Shown one piece after another: positions 19,112 to 30,702 of a DNA stretch of 64,000 nucleotides. The position numbers and the translations under genes are program-made. The DNA is from Stropharia rugosoannulata (Eukaryota; Basidiomycota; Agaricomycetes; Agaricales; Strophariaceae). Numbering within the stretch: the stretch's first letter is position 1; each line of letters begins with the position of its first letter. The notes beneath the pieces are model-generated. The model was not told the DNA's origin. It saw only the letters and a program-made list of their open reading frames with translations, and ran no database searches. The stretch lies in NCBI GenBank assembly GCA_028532985.1, contig JANCIK010000005.1, positions 1,680,501-1,744,500 of the forward strand, written 5' to 3'.

Positions 19112-22104
19112 CTGCATGACCCAGTTAGCATGTGGTCGACTCTGGCAGCTATTGATCAAATGGCACACTCTGCTTCGCCCCCAGCAGAGGAGACGTCGCA
19201 AATCGTTGAGTATGCAGGTTTTGCATCTGCACTTGCTACGGGTGATGCACAAGGCAATGATTTTGACTGGCTCGCAGATACAGGTGCAACTAGCCATACA
19301 TATGATACCTCATCAAGACTGGATTGTGGAGTACAAACCTCTCTGTGTCCCAATTTGTCTTGCAGATGATTCTATTGTCTACTCTGAGGGTGTTGGCAAT
19401 GTGGTGTTCCATCCAGTCATCAATGGCAAGAAAGCGGACGCTGTAGTCATCTAACGCATCCTGCATGTCCCCAAGTTGTGCAACAATCTGCTTGCATGCC
19501 TTTACCTCACCAAGCGCTCTGGCATCCTGATTGAGATCGATGCAAAGAAGATGTACTTCAACCACTCTGGCAAGACCATCTTCACTGCAACCATCAATGC
19601 ATTGCATTCTGCCATTCTGGATGGTCTCACCCGCCCCATTTGCAAATCTGCGTGCTCTGCTTCGTCATCGTCCACTCTACCCCTCAATGCAGAGCTCTGG
19701 CATTGTCGTTGCGGACATCATAGCCATGCACACATCAACAAGCTGCTCACCAAGGGTCTGGTCACTGGCATGCTCGTAATGTCGAAAGAGCAACCAGATC
19801 CAATTTGCGAACCATGCTTAGCTGGCAAGATGACGTCTGGCACATTTCCGAGCTCAACTCGCAAATTGACCAAACCACTTGAATTGGTGCATTCTGACTT
19901 GCATGGTCCGCTCTCAGTGCCTACACCTGAGGGACATCGCTACTGGATCACATTCATCGACGACTGCACTCACCTGCATGCTGTCATGTTCCTAAAGCAC
20001 AAGTCGGACGCATTTGATGCATTCAAGGAGACAAACGCAAGTCACTACAACCACACGTTGAGAAGTGCATTTTCGTCGGTTATCCTACAGGCTACAAAGG
20101 CTGGCAGTTCTACAATCTGTCCACTAAGAAGTATGTGATCTCTGAACGTGCTATCTTTGATGAACGCAGCTTTCCTGGTTTGAAGGTCACTTCACCAATC
20201 AACCTGTTTCCAAAGGGCATGCCTTCACACTTCTCAGATGTGCCAGATTCTGGGGGGGATTCAACTGCTGCCTATTTGCCTGACTTGGACACTGATGACT
20301 CGGACGCACCAACTGCACCTCCTTCGGCGGGACCAGCACCATCTGACTCGTCGTCTGATGACGAACACGATGCACCCACTCCCAAATCGCAGAAACCGAC
20401 TACTGATGCGAAATCATCGAGTTTACCAAAGTGCCCAACTCAGCCTAATTCGCATTCTGGGAAAGTGCATGTGCATTCTGGTCCAACCACTGGTCCTAGC
20501 AAGTCGAGTCAAGTACCATCGGATACGGCGTCGAAAGACAAGTCTGACAGTACCAAACCCAAGTTGGAGTCATCGCATCGCATTCCGCAATCGATGAAAA
20601 CACCAACATGCTCAACTAGACGAGATCAGCATTCTGCCTCAAACGTGCCCAAACTGCCTCGTACTCTTGCACCTCCCATTCCTGTGGAACCCAAAGTCGT
20701 TGCTGAGCCTCTGAGACGCACTACACGTGAATCTCGTCCTCCTGGTGAATGGTGGAAAGTCAAACCTGCTGCTGTGCCCCTCCCGCCGTCTACGCCGCTT
20801 TCCGAGACTGACGACCTCGATAACGACGAACTCAACAGTTACACTGTTGACAAAGGCTTGGAAGAGGTTCAGTTTGCTGGTGCTGCTACTGTGTCAGATC
20901 CCAAGAACTACAAGCAGGCACTCAAGGGCGACGATGCAGACAGATGGCGAGATGCAGCAAATGCAGAGTACAACACACTGCTGCAGAACAACACTTGGGA
21001 AATTGTCGACTTGCCACCTAGTGCAAAGGCTATTGGTTCTGGTTGGGTCTTCAAGGTCAAACATCATGCAGATGGCACTGTGGAGCGTTATAAGGCTCGT
21101 ATCGTCGCAAAGGGCTATAGTCAACGTCCTGGAGTCGATTACACCAAAGTCTTTGCTCCCACATTCCGTCCAGCAACCTTGCGCATGATACTGGCTATTG
21201 CAGCTGCAGAGGACCTTGAGCTATGCTCTGTGGACATCTCGTCTGCATTCGCCAATGGTGACTTGGATGAGGACATCTACATGCTGCAGCCAGAGGGATT
21301 CCATGAAGGTGCACCAAACAAAGTCTGCAAGCTGCGCAAGTCACTTTACGGTCTCAAGCAATCAGCTAGGCAGTGGAACACAAAGTTACACTCTGTTCTC
21401 ACTGACATGGGTTTCAAGCGTGTGGAAGCAGACAGGTCAGTGTACATCTACTCAGATGGCACAGTTCGCATTTTCGTGCCCATCTACATTGACGACATCA
21501 CATTTGCATCCAAATCGACTTCATCCATTGACCGTGCTGTGAAGCAACTCAGTGAACAATTCAAATGCAGGGATCTTGGTGCGACGGAGTTTCTACTAGG
21601 TGTTGGCATAACTAGGGATCGCAGCAAACACAAGATTTCGCTACACCAGCGCCAGTTCATTCTGGACATGCTTGAACACTACAGTATGCAAGATGCAATT
21701 CCTGTCACCACTCTCCTGGAGCGCAGCACTGGACAGCAGTCTAGCACTTGTTCAAGTATCTGAAAGGAACACTTGAGTACAAGTTGGTTTACTCTGGTTT
21801 GCTTGGTACAGATCTGTTCACAACTTACTGTGATGCTGCACATGGCGATTGCAAGGACACTGGACGCTCTACAGGTGGATACATTGTTCTCATGGCTTGT
21901 GGTGCAATTAGCTGGTCTAGCAAGTTGCAGAGCATTGTGACACTCTCTACCACTGAAGCTGAGTTTGTGGCTGCGGTTGAGGCTGGCAAGGAGATCTCCT
22001 GGATGTGCAACATACTTCGCGAGTTTGGCTTCACGATTCCAGTTCCCTCCACACTGCACATTGACAATCAGTCTGCTATCAGTGTATCAAAGAACCCAGA
22101 GCAC
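19112..22104 (+). pseudogene. copia gag end, PR, IN, RT, RNase H (copy 3)
   Basis: After LINE3 the gag continues (SMWSTLAA) into protease (DTGATSH, frame-shifted right after by a 4-nt insertion), pre-integrase (ELWHCRCGHHSHAHINK) and integrase up to DAFDAFK, where the core is deleted to ETNASHYN. The linker and RT (20135-21763) form a long open frame with YIDD. A further deletion of about 0.18 kb at 21718 removes part of the RT-RNase H link, and RNase H follows (TYCDAAHGD, STTEAEFVAA) to 22104, where the sequence folds back on itself. Confidence 0.88.
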
Positions 22105-22672
22105 TTGTCAATGTGCAGTGTGGAGGGAACTGGAATCGTGAAGCCAAACTCGCGAAGTATGTTGCACATCCAGGAGATCTCCTTGCCAGCCTCAACCGCA
22201 GCCACAAACTCAGCTTCAGTGGTAGAGAGTGTCACAATGCTCTGCAACTTGCTAGACCAGCTAATTGCACCACAAGCCATGAGAACAATGTATCCACCTG
22301 TAGAGCGTCCAGTGTCCTTGCAATCGCCATGTGCAGCATCACAGTAAGTTGTGAACAGATCTGTACCAAGCAAACCAGAGTAAACCAACTTGTACTCAAG
22401 TGTTCCTTTCAGATACTTGAACAAGTGCTAGACTGCTGTCCAGTGCTGCGCTCCAGGAGAGTGGTGACAGGAATTGCATCTTGCATACTGTAGTGTTCAA
22501 GCATGTCCAGAATGAACTGGCGCTGGTGTAGCGAAATCTTGTGTTTGCTGCGATCCCTAGTTATGCCAACACCTAGTAGAAACTCCGTCGCACCAAGATC
22601 CCTGCATTTGAATTGTTCACTGAGTTGCTTCACAGCACGGTCAATGGATGAAGTCGATTTGGATGCAAACGT
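22105..22672 (-). pseudogene. copia RNase H/RT, right palindrome arm
   Basis: Minus-strand RNase H and the end of RT, a mirror of 21500-22067 and including the same internal deletion (frame ends at TTLLERSTGQQ). It is interrupted at 22673 by the CAGCGG-rich insert and continues at 24089. Confidence 0.88.
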
Positions 22673-24088
22673 TGACAGGCCTGCGTTTACACCAAGGCTG
22701 TAATATAGCCACAGCGGGCGTTTTGGGCTGAAGTGCAAGGGTACAGCGGGGCAGTGACTAGCCTGGTCAGCCGTCTCGGCGCTCAGCACGTGCATCACAA
22801 ATCATCACGCGTGTGCTCAGCGGGCGTTGTGTGGGGGCTCAGCGGACTGTACCAGTCATAAGTACACAGTTGAAGGACCCGGAATAACTGCCAGCGGGGC
22901 ACATAACGGTTACTGTCTTCTCAGCGGAAGGCAGGAGTACAGCTGAGCGAGAAATATCAAAGGCGACGAGCAGGACTGTGTGTAGACGGTGTCCCAAAGG
23001 GGGCTCAGCGGAACACATCACGAAGGCGAGATTTGCCTAAGTCCACTCGTCAGGTGACCGTGGCGCACGCGCTGGAGCGTGTGATGCCCGAGGGAATGAA
23101 TAATGCACACAGCACAGACTCCACTGGGGAACTTTGGCAGCGGTAACCAGATCTCAATAACCCAGAAGGAACCGCTCAGCGGAGTTCAATGGCGTCTCTC
23201 GGTGGAGGCTGGCAACACAACGAGGTCAGGTCGCGCTCAGCGGGGTAGTCATCAAAACGCCCAGCGGAGGCACATGCGCTCAGCGGACCTTTGGTCCGGC
23301 GTTGCTAGTATTTACTCTCCACCTAAATTAGTACACAGCACGCGTCTATATAAACTTGTAATTGTAACTACGGAAATCAAGCAATTGTCTACCCACTAGA
23401 TCTGTGTGTTGGGCTCCGTCCCATACCGTCAGCGGGCTGTGTTTAGCTTTTGTTAGGGTCTTTACGGTGAAGTGTATTGTGAATCATAGAAGTTTTGGAT
23501 AGCTTCTGGCCACCGGGTCATTTGGAGAGCTCAGCAGGGAGTCAGTGCAACCGTGTACGAAAACTCGCGCTGTAGTGTTTTATGAATTGAGACTGCACCA
23601 CCGGGTGAACGAGGTTCTGGATAGCCTCAGCGGAATAGGACTTTGGACAGTCCCAGCGGAACGACTTTGGATAGTCAGCGGAGCGAGGCACAATTGGGAA
23701 TACCAGCTTGTGTGAGCGTCTGCATCGGTCACCGGACCTCAAACCCACTCAGCGGAATAAGCCCGCGGAGCCACCATCAAAACTATACATTACTATCGAT
23801 ACCCTGCGCTCAGCAGAGGTTGCCCAGACATTAATCTGAGACTTCTAGAATTAAACCCCTCCTTAAAATCGAACTTGCAGGCACTGTACAGCGGACATCT
23901 GGATTGAACTCACGAGACTCTTAAAACATCACAGTCCGCTCAGCGGAGAGGACCAGGAGAAGCGTAGACATCTATAATCCGCTTAGCTGAAGAGCGTCGC
24001 TCGATCTAAGGGATAGGATCTCGCTCCGCTGGGGTTGTGTGTGTTGTGTTTCTTGTGATTCGAGTCTAGCCCCGCGGCAGACCTCTCA
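22673..24088. mobile_element. 1.42 kb CAGCGG-rich solo-LTR-like element
   Basis: It starts TGACAGGCCTGC and ends GCAGACCTCTCA, so it has TG...CA ends with an imperfect 12-bp inverted repeat. The flanks are ACGT and ACAT, which fits a 4-bp duplication with one CpG change. It holds about 19 CAGCGG hexamers on the plus strand and one on the minus, many as GCTCAGCGG. A TATATAAA box lies near 23347. There is no coding frame of note. The best reading is a solo LTR of a gypsy-like element, the alternative a TIR element. Confidence 0.6.
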
Positions 24089-25525
24089 ACATGATGTCGT
24101 CAATGTAGATGGGCACGAAAATGCGAACTGTGCCATCTGAGTAGATGTACACTGACCTGTCTGCTTCCACACGCTTGAAACCCATGTCAGTGAGAACAGA
24201 GTGTAACTTTGTGTTCCACTGCCTAGCTGATTGCTTGAGACCGTAAAGTGACTTGCGCAGCTTGCAGACTTTGTTTGGTGCACCTTCATGGAATCCCTCT
24301 GGCTGCAGCATGTAGATGTCCTCATCCAAGTCACCATTGGCGAATGCAGACGAGATGTCCACAGAGCATAGCTCAAGGTCCTCTGCAGCTGCAATAGCCA
24401 GTATCATGCGCAAGGTTGCTGGACGGAATGTGGGAGCAAAGACTTTGGTGTAATCGACTCCAGGACGTTGACTATAGCCCTTTGCGACGATACGAGCCTT
24501 ATAACGCTCCACAGTGCCATCTGCATGATGTTTGACCTTGAAGACCCAACCAGAACCAATAGCCTTTGCACTAGGTGGCAAGTCGACAATTTCCCAAGTG
24601 TTGTTCTGCAGCAGTGTGTTGTACTCTGCATTTGCTGCATCTCGCCATCTGTCTGCATCGTCGCCCTTGAGTGCCTGCTTGTAGTTCTTGGGATCTGACA
24701 CAGTAGCAGCACCAGCAAACTGAACCTCTTCCAAGCCTTTGTCAACAGTGTAACTGTTGAGTTCGTTGTTATCAAGGTCATCAGTCTCAGAAGGCGGTGT
24801 AGACGGCAGGAGGGGCACAATAGCAGGTTTGACTTTCCACCATTCGCCAGGAGGTCGAGATTCACGTGTAGTGCGTCTCAGAGGCTCAGCAACGACTGTG
24901 GGTTCCACAGGAATGGGAGGTGCAAGAGTACGAGGCAGTTTGGGCACGTTTGAGGCAGAATGCTGATCTCGTCTAGTTGAGCATGTTGGTGTTTTCATCG
25001 ATTGCGGAATGCGATGCGATGACTCCAACTTGGGTTTGGTACTGTCAGACTTGTCTTTCGACGCCGTATCCGATGGTACTTGACTCGACTTGCTAGGACC
25101 AGTGGTTGGACCAGAATGCACATGCACTTTCCCAGAATGCGAATTAGGCTGAGTTGGGCACTTTGGTAAACTCGATGATTTCGCATCAGTAGTCGGTTTC
25201 TGCGATTTGGGAGTGGGTGCATCGTGTTCGTCATCAGACGACGAGTCAGATGGTGCTGGTCCCGCCGAAGGAGGTGCAGTTGGTGCGTCCGAGTCATCAG
25301 TGTCCAAGTCAGGCAAATAGGCAGCAGTTGAATCCCCCCCAGAATCTGGCACATCTGAGAAGTGTGAAGGCATGCCCTTTGGAAACAGGTTGATTGGTGA
25401 AGTGACCTTCAAACCAGGAAAGCTGCGTTCATCAAAGATAGCACGTTCCGAGATCACATACTTCTTAGTGGACGGATTGTAGAACTGCCAGCCTTTGTAG
25501 CCTGTGGGGTAACCGACGAAAATGC
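24089..25525 (-). pseudogene. copia RT and linker, right palindrome arm
   Basis: Minus-strand RT (YIDD, DISSAFANGDLDEDIY, GSGWVFKVKHHADG) and the complete linker up to the VGYPTGYKGW motif, open over 490 codons. It is a mirror of 20070-21500 apart from few changes, one being a block of about 75 bp near 24770-24840 that instead matches the copia at 45680-45755. It is cut by LINE4 at 25526. Confidence 0.88.
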
Positions 25526-26359
25526 GGCCTGGCGTCAACTGTTCTTTCGAGATACAGATCACGCAGGACATAATTTCCTCCAACTCGACTCTATCGATGG
25601 AGAACACCGCATCAAGCCATCATACGCCAAGGGCGGGTCCTGGCTCTCATCTTGTGGGGACTCAATTTCTCTCACATCGCGCATGACCCGGTGCCTACTA
25701 GGGCATGCGCCCATCGGTGCTTACTTTAAGCACTTTAATATTGATGAAAAGTACTCCTGTGACTACGGGGTCCTCCTCCAGACCAGGCAACACCTGTTTG
25801 AGTGTCCTTTACTTAAACACTCCTACGACGGCGTTCCGACTTACCTCCCTACGCTTCTCAAATTCTTGCGAGACAACCCTACTGTCTTTGCTAACTCTCC
25901 CCCCGCTGGGGTTGGATAACAGCTTTGGAGGCCCTGCAGTGATTGTGATGATAGCCAGCCATGGCCAGCTTCGGCGTTAATGGCGTGCACCCCATCAGCC
26001 TGATCCCCGTCCTTTAATGGTGCATGATGAGTGACTGTTGGGGCTTTCCAGGTCTCATCACCAGAAGGGTTTCAGACAAAGCCTTTAGGTGCGGTGCATG
26101 GTGAGCCATGACTGGGCGCTTCGGCCATCACAGAGTAAGGAGCCTCCTCTAGCTTTTCTGACATGACGTGCTACTCCGTGTGTCTAGTCCTTGTCTGACA
26201 CATTACCTGCTTTGCCTTGTTCCACGCGTTGCATTTCACCCAGGGAGTATGTTTCCCCTTCTACTGTAGGTAGTATTCTGTGATGTATTTCGCAGCGCGG
26301 ACTGTGTTCGGACACCGCGTAATAAATTGGCGCAAGCCATGATTACGAAAAAAAAAAAA
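25526..26359 (+). mobile_element. LINE4: short 5'-truncated LINE
   Basis: 834 bp: the end of ORF2 (stop at 25917-25919), the 3' UTR with AATAAA and a 12-nt A-tail, flanked by the 12-bp duplication CGACGAAAATGC (25514-25525 and 26360-26371). The surviving 120 codons carry the terminal zinc region, with the first CNC changed to CDY, so one metal ligand is lost. Confidence 0.93.
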
Positions 26360-26381
26360 CGACGAAAATGCACTTCTCAAC
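26360..26381 (-). pseudogene. copia integrase scrap between two insertions
   Basis: 22 nt of copia sequence comprising the second LINE4 target copy and TCTCAAC, the left duplication of the fold-back element. Confidence 0.8.
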
Positions 26382-28123
26382 CACATAGGACAGTGGCTGG
26401 GTACCGTAGTATACGGGCCTCAGTAAACTATTAGTATACCGTAGATCACGGGCCCATTTTCAACAAATGGCAACCTAGTATAATACCGTGATCTACGGGG
26501 CTAATGGCAACCTATCTTAGTACCGTGTTTCACGGGGCCATTTTCAACAAATGGCATCTGCATATATAGGTGATGTAAATCCGGCGGAAAAACAACTTAC
26601 GGCGGCATTATATATATTTTTCTGAAGCAAATCCGGCGGAATTAGTGTGCAGAGCAAGATAATGGATTGTAGTTGATGACTTTTATTATTTCCGCCGGTT
26701 TTTGAATATTTCCGCCGGATAGATGGTACTATATAAATCTACTACTTTGTTGCCGCCGATTTGTGCATTTAAAATTATTTTTATGGGTCAGTAGAATTCA
26801 AATACCTGATTACACTTTTTGTTTCGTAAAAAAGTAGATATTGTATGGTTTGCATTTTAAAAAATTTGATCGCGAAGTCCGGCGGCTAAAATTCCTATGG
26901 TACATTCATTTGATGTACCAGGGTGCAGGCCTATAGAGGTACCAAATTTTCGGTGACCTCTGGGCATAAGAAATGATTTTTACAAGTAGAAAAGATTGAA
27001 ACCTGGATTTATCAAGGATAAAGATTGTACATTTAATTGTGAGGTTTGTATGCCTTTGTACACGCTTTATAATGCACCTGGGCACCACCAGGCCGCCGGC
27101 CTATAGAGACAACAAGTCTCTTGCAGCCTCTGGGTTAAGAAATAATTTTTATGATTATAAAAGATTAAAAGCCAGATTTATGAATGATAAAGATTGTTTA
27201 ATTAATTGTGAGGTCTGGCAGCTTTGATACATGCCTTGCAGTGCACCTGGCCGCCGGATTTTATTCCCAACAAGTCCTCAAGAGCCTCTGGACACAACAA
27301 ATGATTTTTACAATCAGAAATGATTGAAACCCGGATTTATGAAGGATGAATATTGTTTAATTAACTCTGAGGTCCGGCGGCTTTTTTACATGCCTTATAG
27401 TGCACCTGCTCAATACCTCGTTGCCAACCTATAAATACAACAAGTTTCCGGCGGGTTCTGGGCCCAAAAAATGATTTTTACAAGTAGAAAAGATTGAAAT
27501 CTGGATTTATGAAAGATAAATATTGTTTACTTATCTGTGATGGCTTGCCGCTTTTTTACACACATTATAGTGCATTTGGGCACTACTTGGTTGCATACTT
27601 GTATGGTCAACAGATTTCCGGCGGCCTATGAGTATAAAAAGAATTTTACAATTAAAGAAGATTGAAAGCCGGATTTAAGAAGGATAACAATTGTTTAATT
27701 AATCATGAGGTACAGTGTCTTTTCTAGACGTCTTGTAGTGCACCTGGCCGCCGTATTGTATGGCCAACAGGTTTCCGGCGGCTTTTGGGCATAAGGAATT
27801 GTTTTTATAGTTAGAAAAGATTAAAACTCGGATTTAAATTAAATAAAGATTGTTTAATTGATTGTGAGGTCCGGCATATTTTTTACACGTCTTGCAGTGT
27901 ACCTGGCTGCTGTCTTGTGTGGCCAACAAATTTCCGGCGGGTTTTGAGCACAAAAATTGATTTTTAAAAGTAGAAAAGATTGAAACCTGGATTTACAAAG
28001 AATAAAGATTGTTTAATTAATTATCAGGTCCCCCAACCTCAAGACATGCCTTGTAGTGCAACTGGCTGCTGCCTCAGGCTGCCAGACATTACCAATAGGA
28101 AATATTCAGAACCAGGTGAGTGC

Positions 28124-28807
28124 TTTGGGTCACTCCCAACAAGACTATGCTGCAGCAGGCCTTTGTGACAGAGAAAGTGCAATGTTGACATTGTGCTATT
28201 CAAGAATCTCACCAAGCTGCACTCCAACCATCTAGTCACTGGCACACTCATAATGTTGAATGAGCATGCACATCTAATTTGCAAAGCATGCTTGGCTCAC
28301 AAGATGACATCTGGTACATTTCCGAGCTTAACTTGCAAATCCACTAAACCACTTGAATTGGTGCATTCTGACTTGCATGGACTGCTCTCAGTGCCTAAGA
28401 CTGAGGGACACCACTACTGGATGACTTGTATTGTAGACTGCACTCACCCACATACTGTCATGTTCCTGAAGCACAAGTCAGATGCATTTAATGCAAAGTA
28501 ACATTCTTCTGCACAAAAAGATGGTTCTGTCAAACACTATCCCACTAATGCATTACTACTTGACCCCTTCTCATTTATTTCCACATTCTTACAACATATA
28601 CTGGCTTGTCCAGCACTTCTTGCACAACCATAGCCTTTGGTTCTGATTCATCAATGTATCTTGCACACCTGTTGGAATTGCACTATTCTTATCAGTGCTC
28701 TGCAAGAGTTCGGTACTATCATAAGTTCTTCCTTAAACACTGTGCAGAAATGATGAATGACATATACATAGATTAGACATCTTCTGATGGCCACTGAGTC
28801 AATGCTC
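28124..28807. other. centre of the fold-back element
   Basis: Unique sequence between the arms. The left half (to about 28500) is a decayed copia fragment, described separately. 28502-28807 shows no coding frame and no repeat that I recognise. Confidence 0.7.
28140..28501 (+). pseudogene. captured, CpG-decayed copia gag/IN fragment
   Basis: A stretch matching group B gag (the LQQAFVTE segment) is joined to copia pre-integrase and integrase (LVTGTLIM, CKACLAHKMTSGTF, LELVHSDLHG). Compared with the copies at 50095 and 50930, nearly every CpG has become TpG or CpA; only one CpG remains in the integrase part. It sits at the centre of the fold-back element and is old cargo, not a gene. Confidence 0.8.
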
Positions 28808-30702
28808 ACCTGGTTTCAAAAACATGCTATTGGTAATGTCTAGCAGCCTGAGGCAGCAGCCAGTTGCACTACAAGGCATGTCTTGAGGTTGGGGGACCTG
28901 ATAATTAATTAAACAATCTTTATTCTTTGTAAATCCAGGTTTCAATCTTTTCTACTTTTAAAAATCAATTTTTGTGCTCAAAACCCGCCGGAAATTTGTT
29001 GGCCACACAAGACAGCAGCCAGGTATACTGCAAGACGTGTAAAAAATCCGCCAGACCTCACAATCAATTAAACAATCTTTATTTAATTTAAATCCGAGTT
29101 TTAATCTTTTCTAACTATAAAAACAATTCCTTATGCCCAAAAGCCGCCGGAAATTTGTTGGCCACACAAGACAGCAGCCAGGTACACTGCAAGACGTGTA
29201 AAAAATATGCCGGACCTCACAATCAATTAAACAATCTTTATTTAATTTAAATCCGAGTTTTAATCTTTTCTAACTATAAAAACAATTCCTTATGCCCAAA
29301 AGCCGCCGGAAACCTGTTGGCCATACAATACGGCGGCCAGGTGCACTACAAGACGTCTAGAAAAGACACTGTACCTCATGATTAATTAAACAATTGTTAT
29401 CCTTCTTAAATCCGGCTTTCAATCTTCTTTAATTGTAAAATTCTTTTTATACTCATAGGCCGCCGGAAATCTGTTGACCATACAAGTATGCAACCAAGTA
29501 GTGCCCAAATGCACTATAATGTGTGTAAAAAAGCGGCAAGCCATCACAGATAAGTAAACAATATTTATCTTTCATAAATCCAGATTTCAATCTTTTCTAC
29601 TTGTAAAAATCATTTTTTGGGCCCAGAACCCGCCGGAAACTTGTTGTATTTATAGGTTGGCAACGAGGTATTGAGCAGGTGCACTATAAGGCATGTAAAA
29701 AAGCCGCCGGACCTCAGAGTTAATTAAACAATATTCATCCTTCATAAATCCGGGTTTCAATCATTTCTGATTGTAAAAATCATTTGTTGTGTCCAGAGGC
29801 TCTTGAGGACTTGTTGGGAATAAAATCCGGCGGCCAGGTGCACTGCAAGGCATGTATCAAAGCTGCCAGACCTCACAATTAATTAAACAATCTTTATCAT
29901 TCATAAATCTGGCTTTTAATCTTTTATAATCATAAAAATTATTTCTTAACCCAGAGGCTGCAAGAGACTTGTTGTCTCTATAGGCCGGCGGCCTGGTGGT
30001 GCCCAGGTGCATTATAAAGCGTGTACAAAGGCATACAAACCTCACAATTAAATGTACAATCTTTATCCTTGATAAATCCAGGTTTCAATCTTTTCTACTT
30101 GTAAAAATCATTTCTTATGCCCAGAGGTCACCGAAAATTTGGTACCTCTATAGGCCTGCACCCTGGTACATCAAATGAATGTACCATAGGAATTTTAGCC
30201 GCCGGACTTCGCGATCAAATTTTTTAAAATGCAAACCATACAATATCTACTTTTTTACGAAACAAAAAGTGTAATCAGGTATTTGAATTCTACTGACCCA
30301 TAAAAATAATTTTAAATGCACAAATCGGCGGCAACAAAGTAGTAGATTTATATAGTACCATCTATCCGGCGGAAATATTCAAAAACCGGCGGAAATAATA
30401 AAAGTCATCAACTACAATCCATTATCTTGCTCTGCACACTAATTCCGCCGGATTTGCTTCAGAAAAATATATATAATGCCGCCGTAAGTTGTTTTTCCGC
30501 CGGATTTACATCACCTATATATGCAGATGCCATTTGTTGAAAATGGCCCCGTGAAACACGGTACTAAGATAGGTTGCCATTAGCCCCGTAGATCACGGTA
30601 TTATACTAGGTTGCCATTTGTTGAAAATGGGCCCGTGATCTACGGTATACTAATAGTTTACTGAGGCCCGTATACTACGGTACCCAGCCACTGTCCTATG
30701 TG

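Larger units (their letters stand above)
20050..25512. repeat. 2.0 kb inverted duplication of copia copy 3
   Basis: The left arm (about 20050-22067) and the right arm (22105-22672 plus 24089-25525 and a short stretch after LINE4) are reverse complements, with a 37-nt spacer at 22068-22104. Both arms share the private 0.18 kb deletion, so one was copied from the other. The alignment has no indels over about 2 kb once the 22673-24088 insert is removed. Confidence 0.9.
26382..30702. mobile_element. 4.3 kb fold-back element with subrepeats
   Basis: A left arm (26382-28123) and right arm (28808-30702) are long inverted repeats starting CACATAGGACAGTGG. The flanks TCTCAAC / TCTCAAT (26375-26381, 30703-30709) are a probable 7-bp target duplication. 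Each arm has a terminal part with four 16-bp TACCGT...ACGG palindromes, then about seven divergent tandem units of about 165 bp (anchor GATTTTTACAAGTAGAAAAG); the right arm has one extra unit. CCGGCGG motifs recur more than a dozen times in an AT-rich background. No transposase is visible, so the element is non-autonomous. Superfamily not recognised. Confidence 0.85.

Noticed and set aside
26960..28000. CRISPR-like array from the 165-bp repeats
   Set aside because: Units are long, divergent and contiguous, without short identical repeats and unique spacers, and the context is a eukaryotic transposon.
28193..28501. A small gene of about 100 codons in the fold-back element
   Set aside because: It is a decayed copia pre-integrase/integrase fragment with CpG loss and no intact domain.
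27039..30045. Matching 60-62 codon frames in both arms of the fold-back element
   Set aside because: They are present twice only because the arms are inverted copies. Composition is AT-rich repeat, with no motif and no support as coding.
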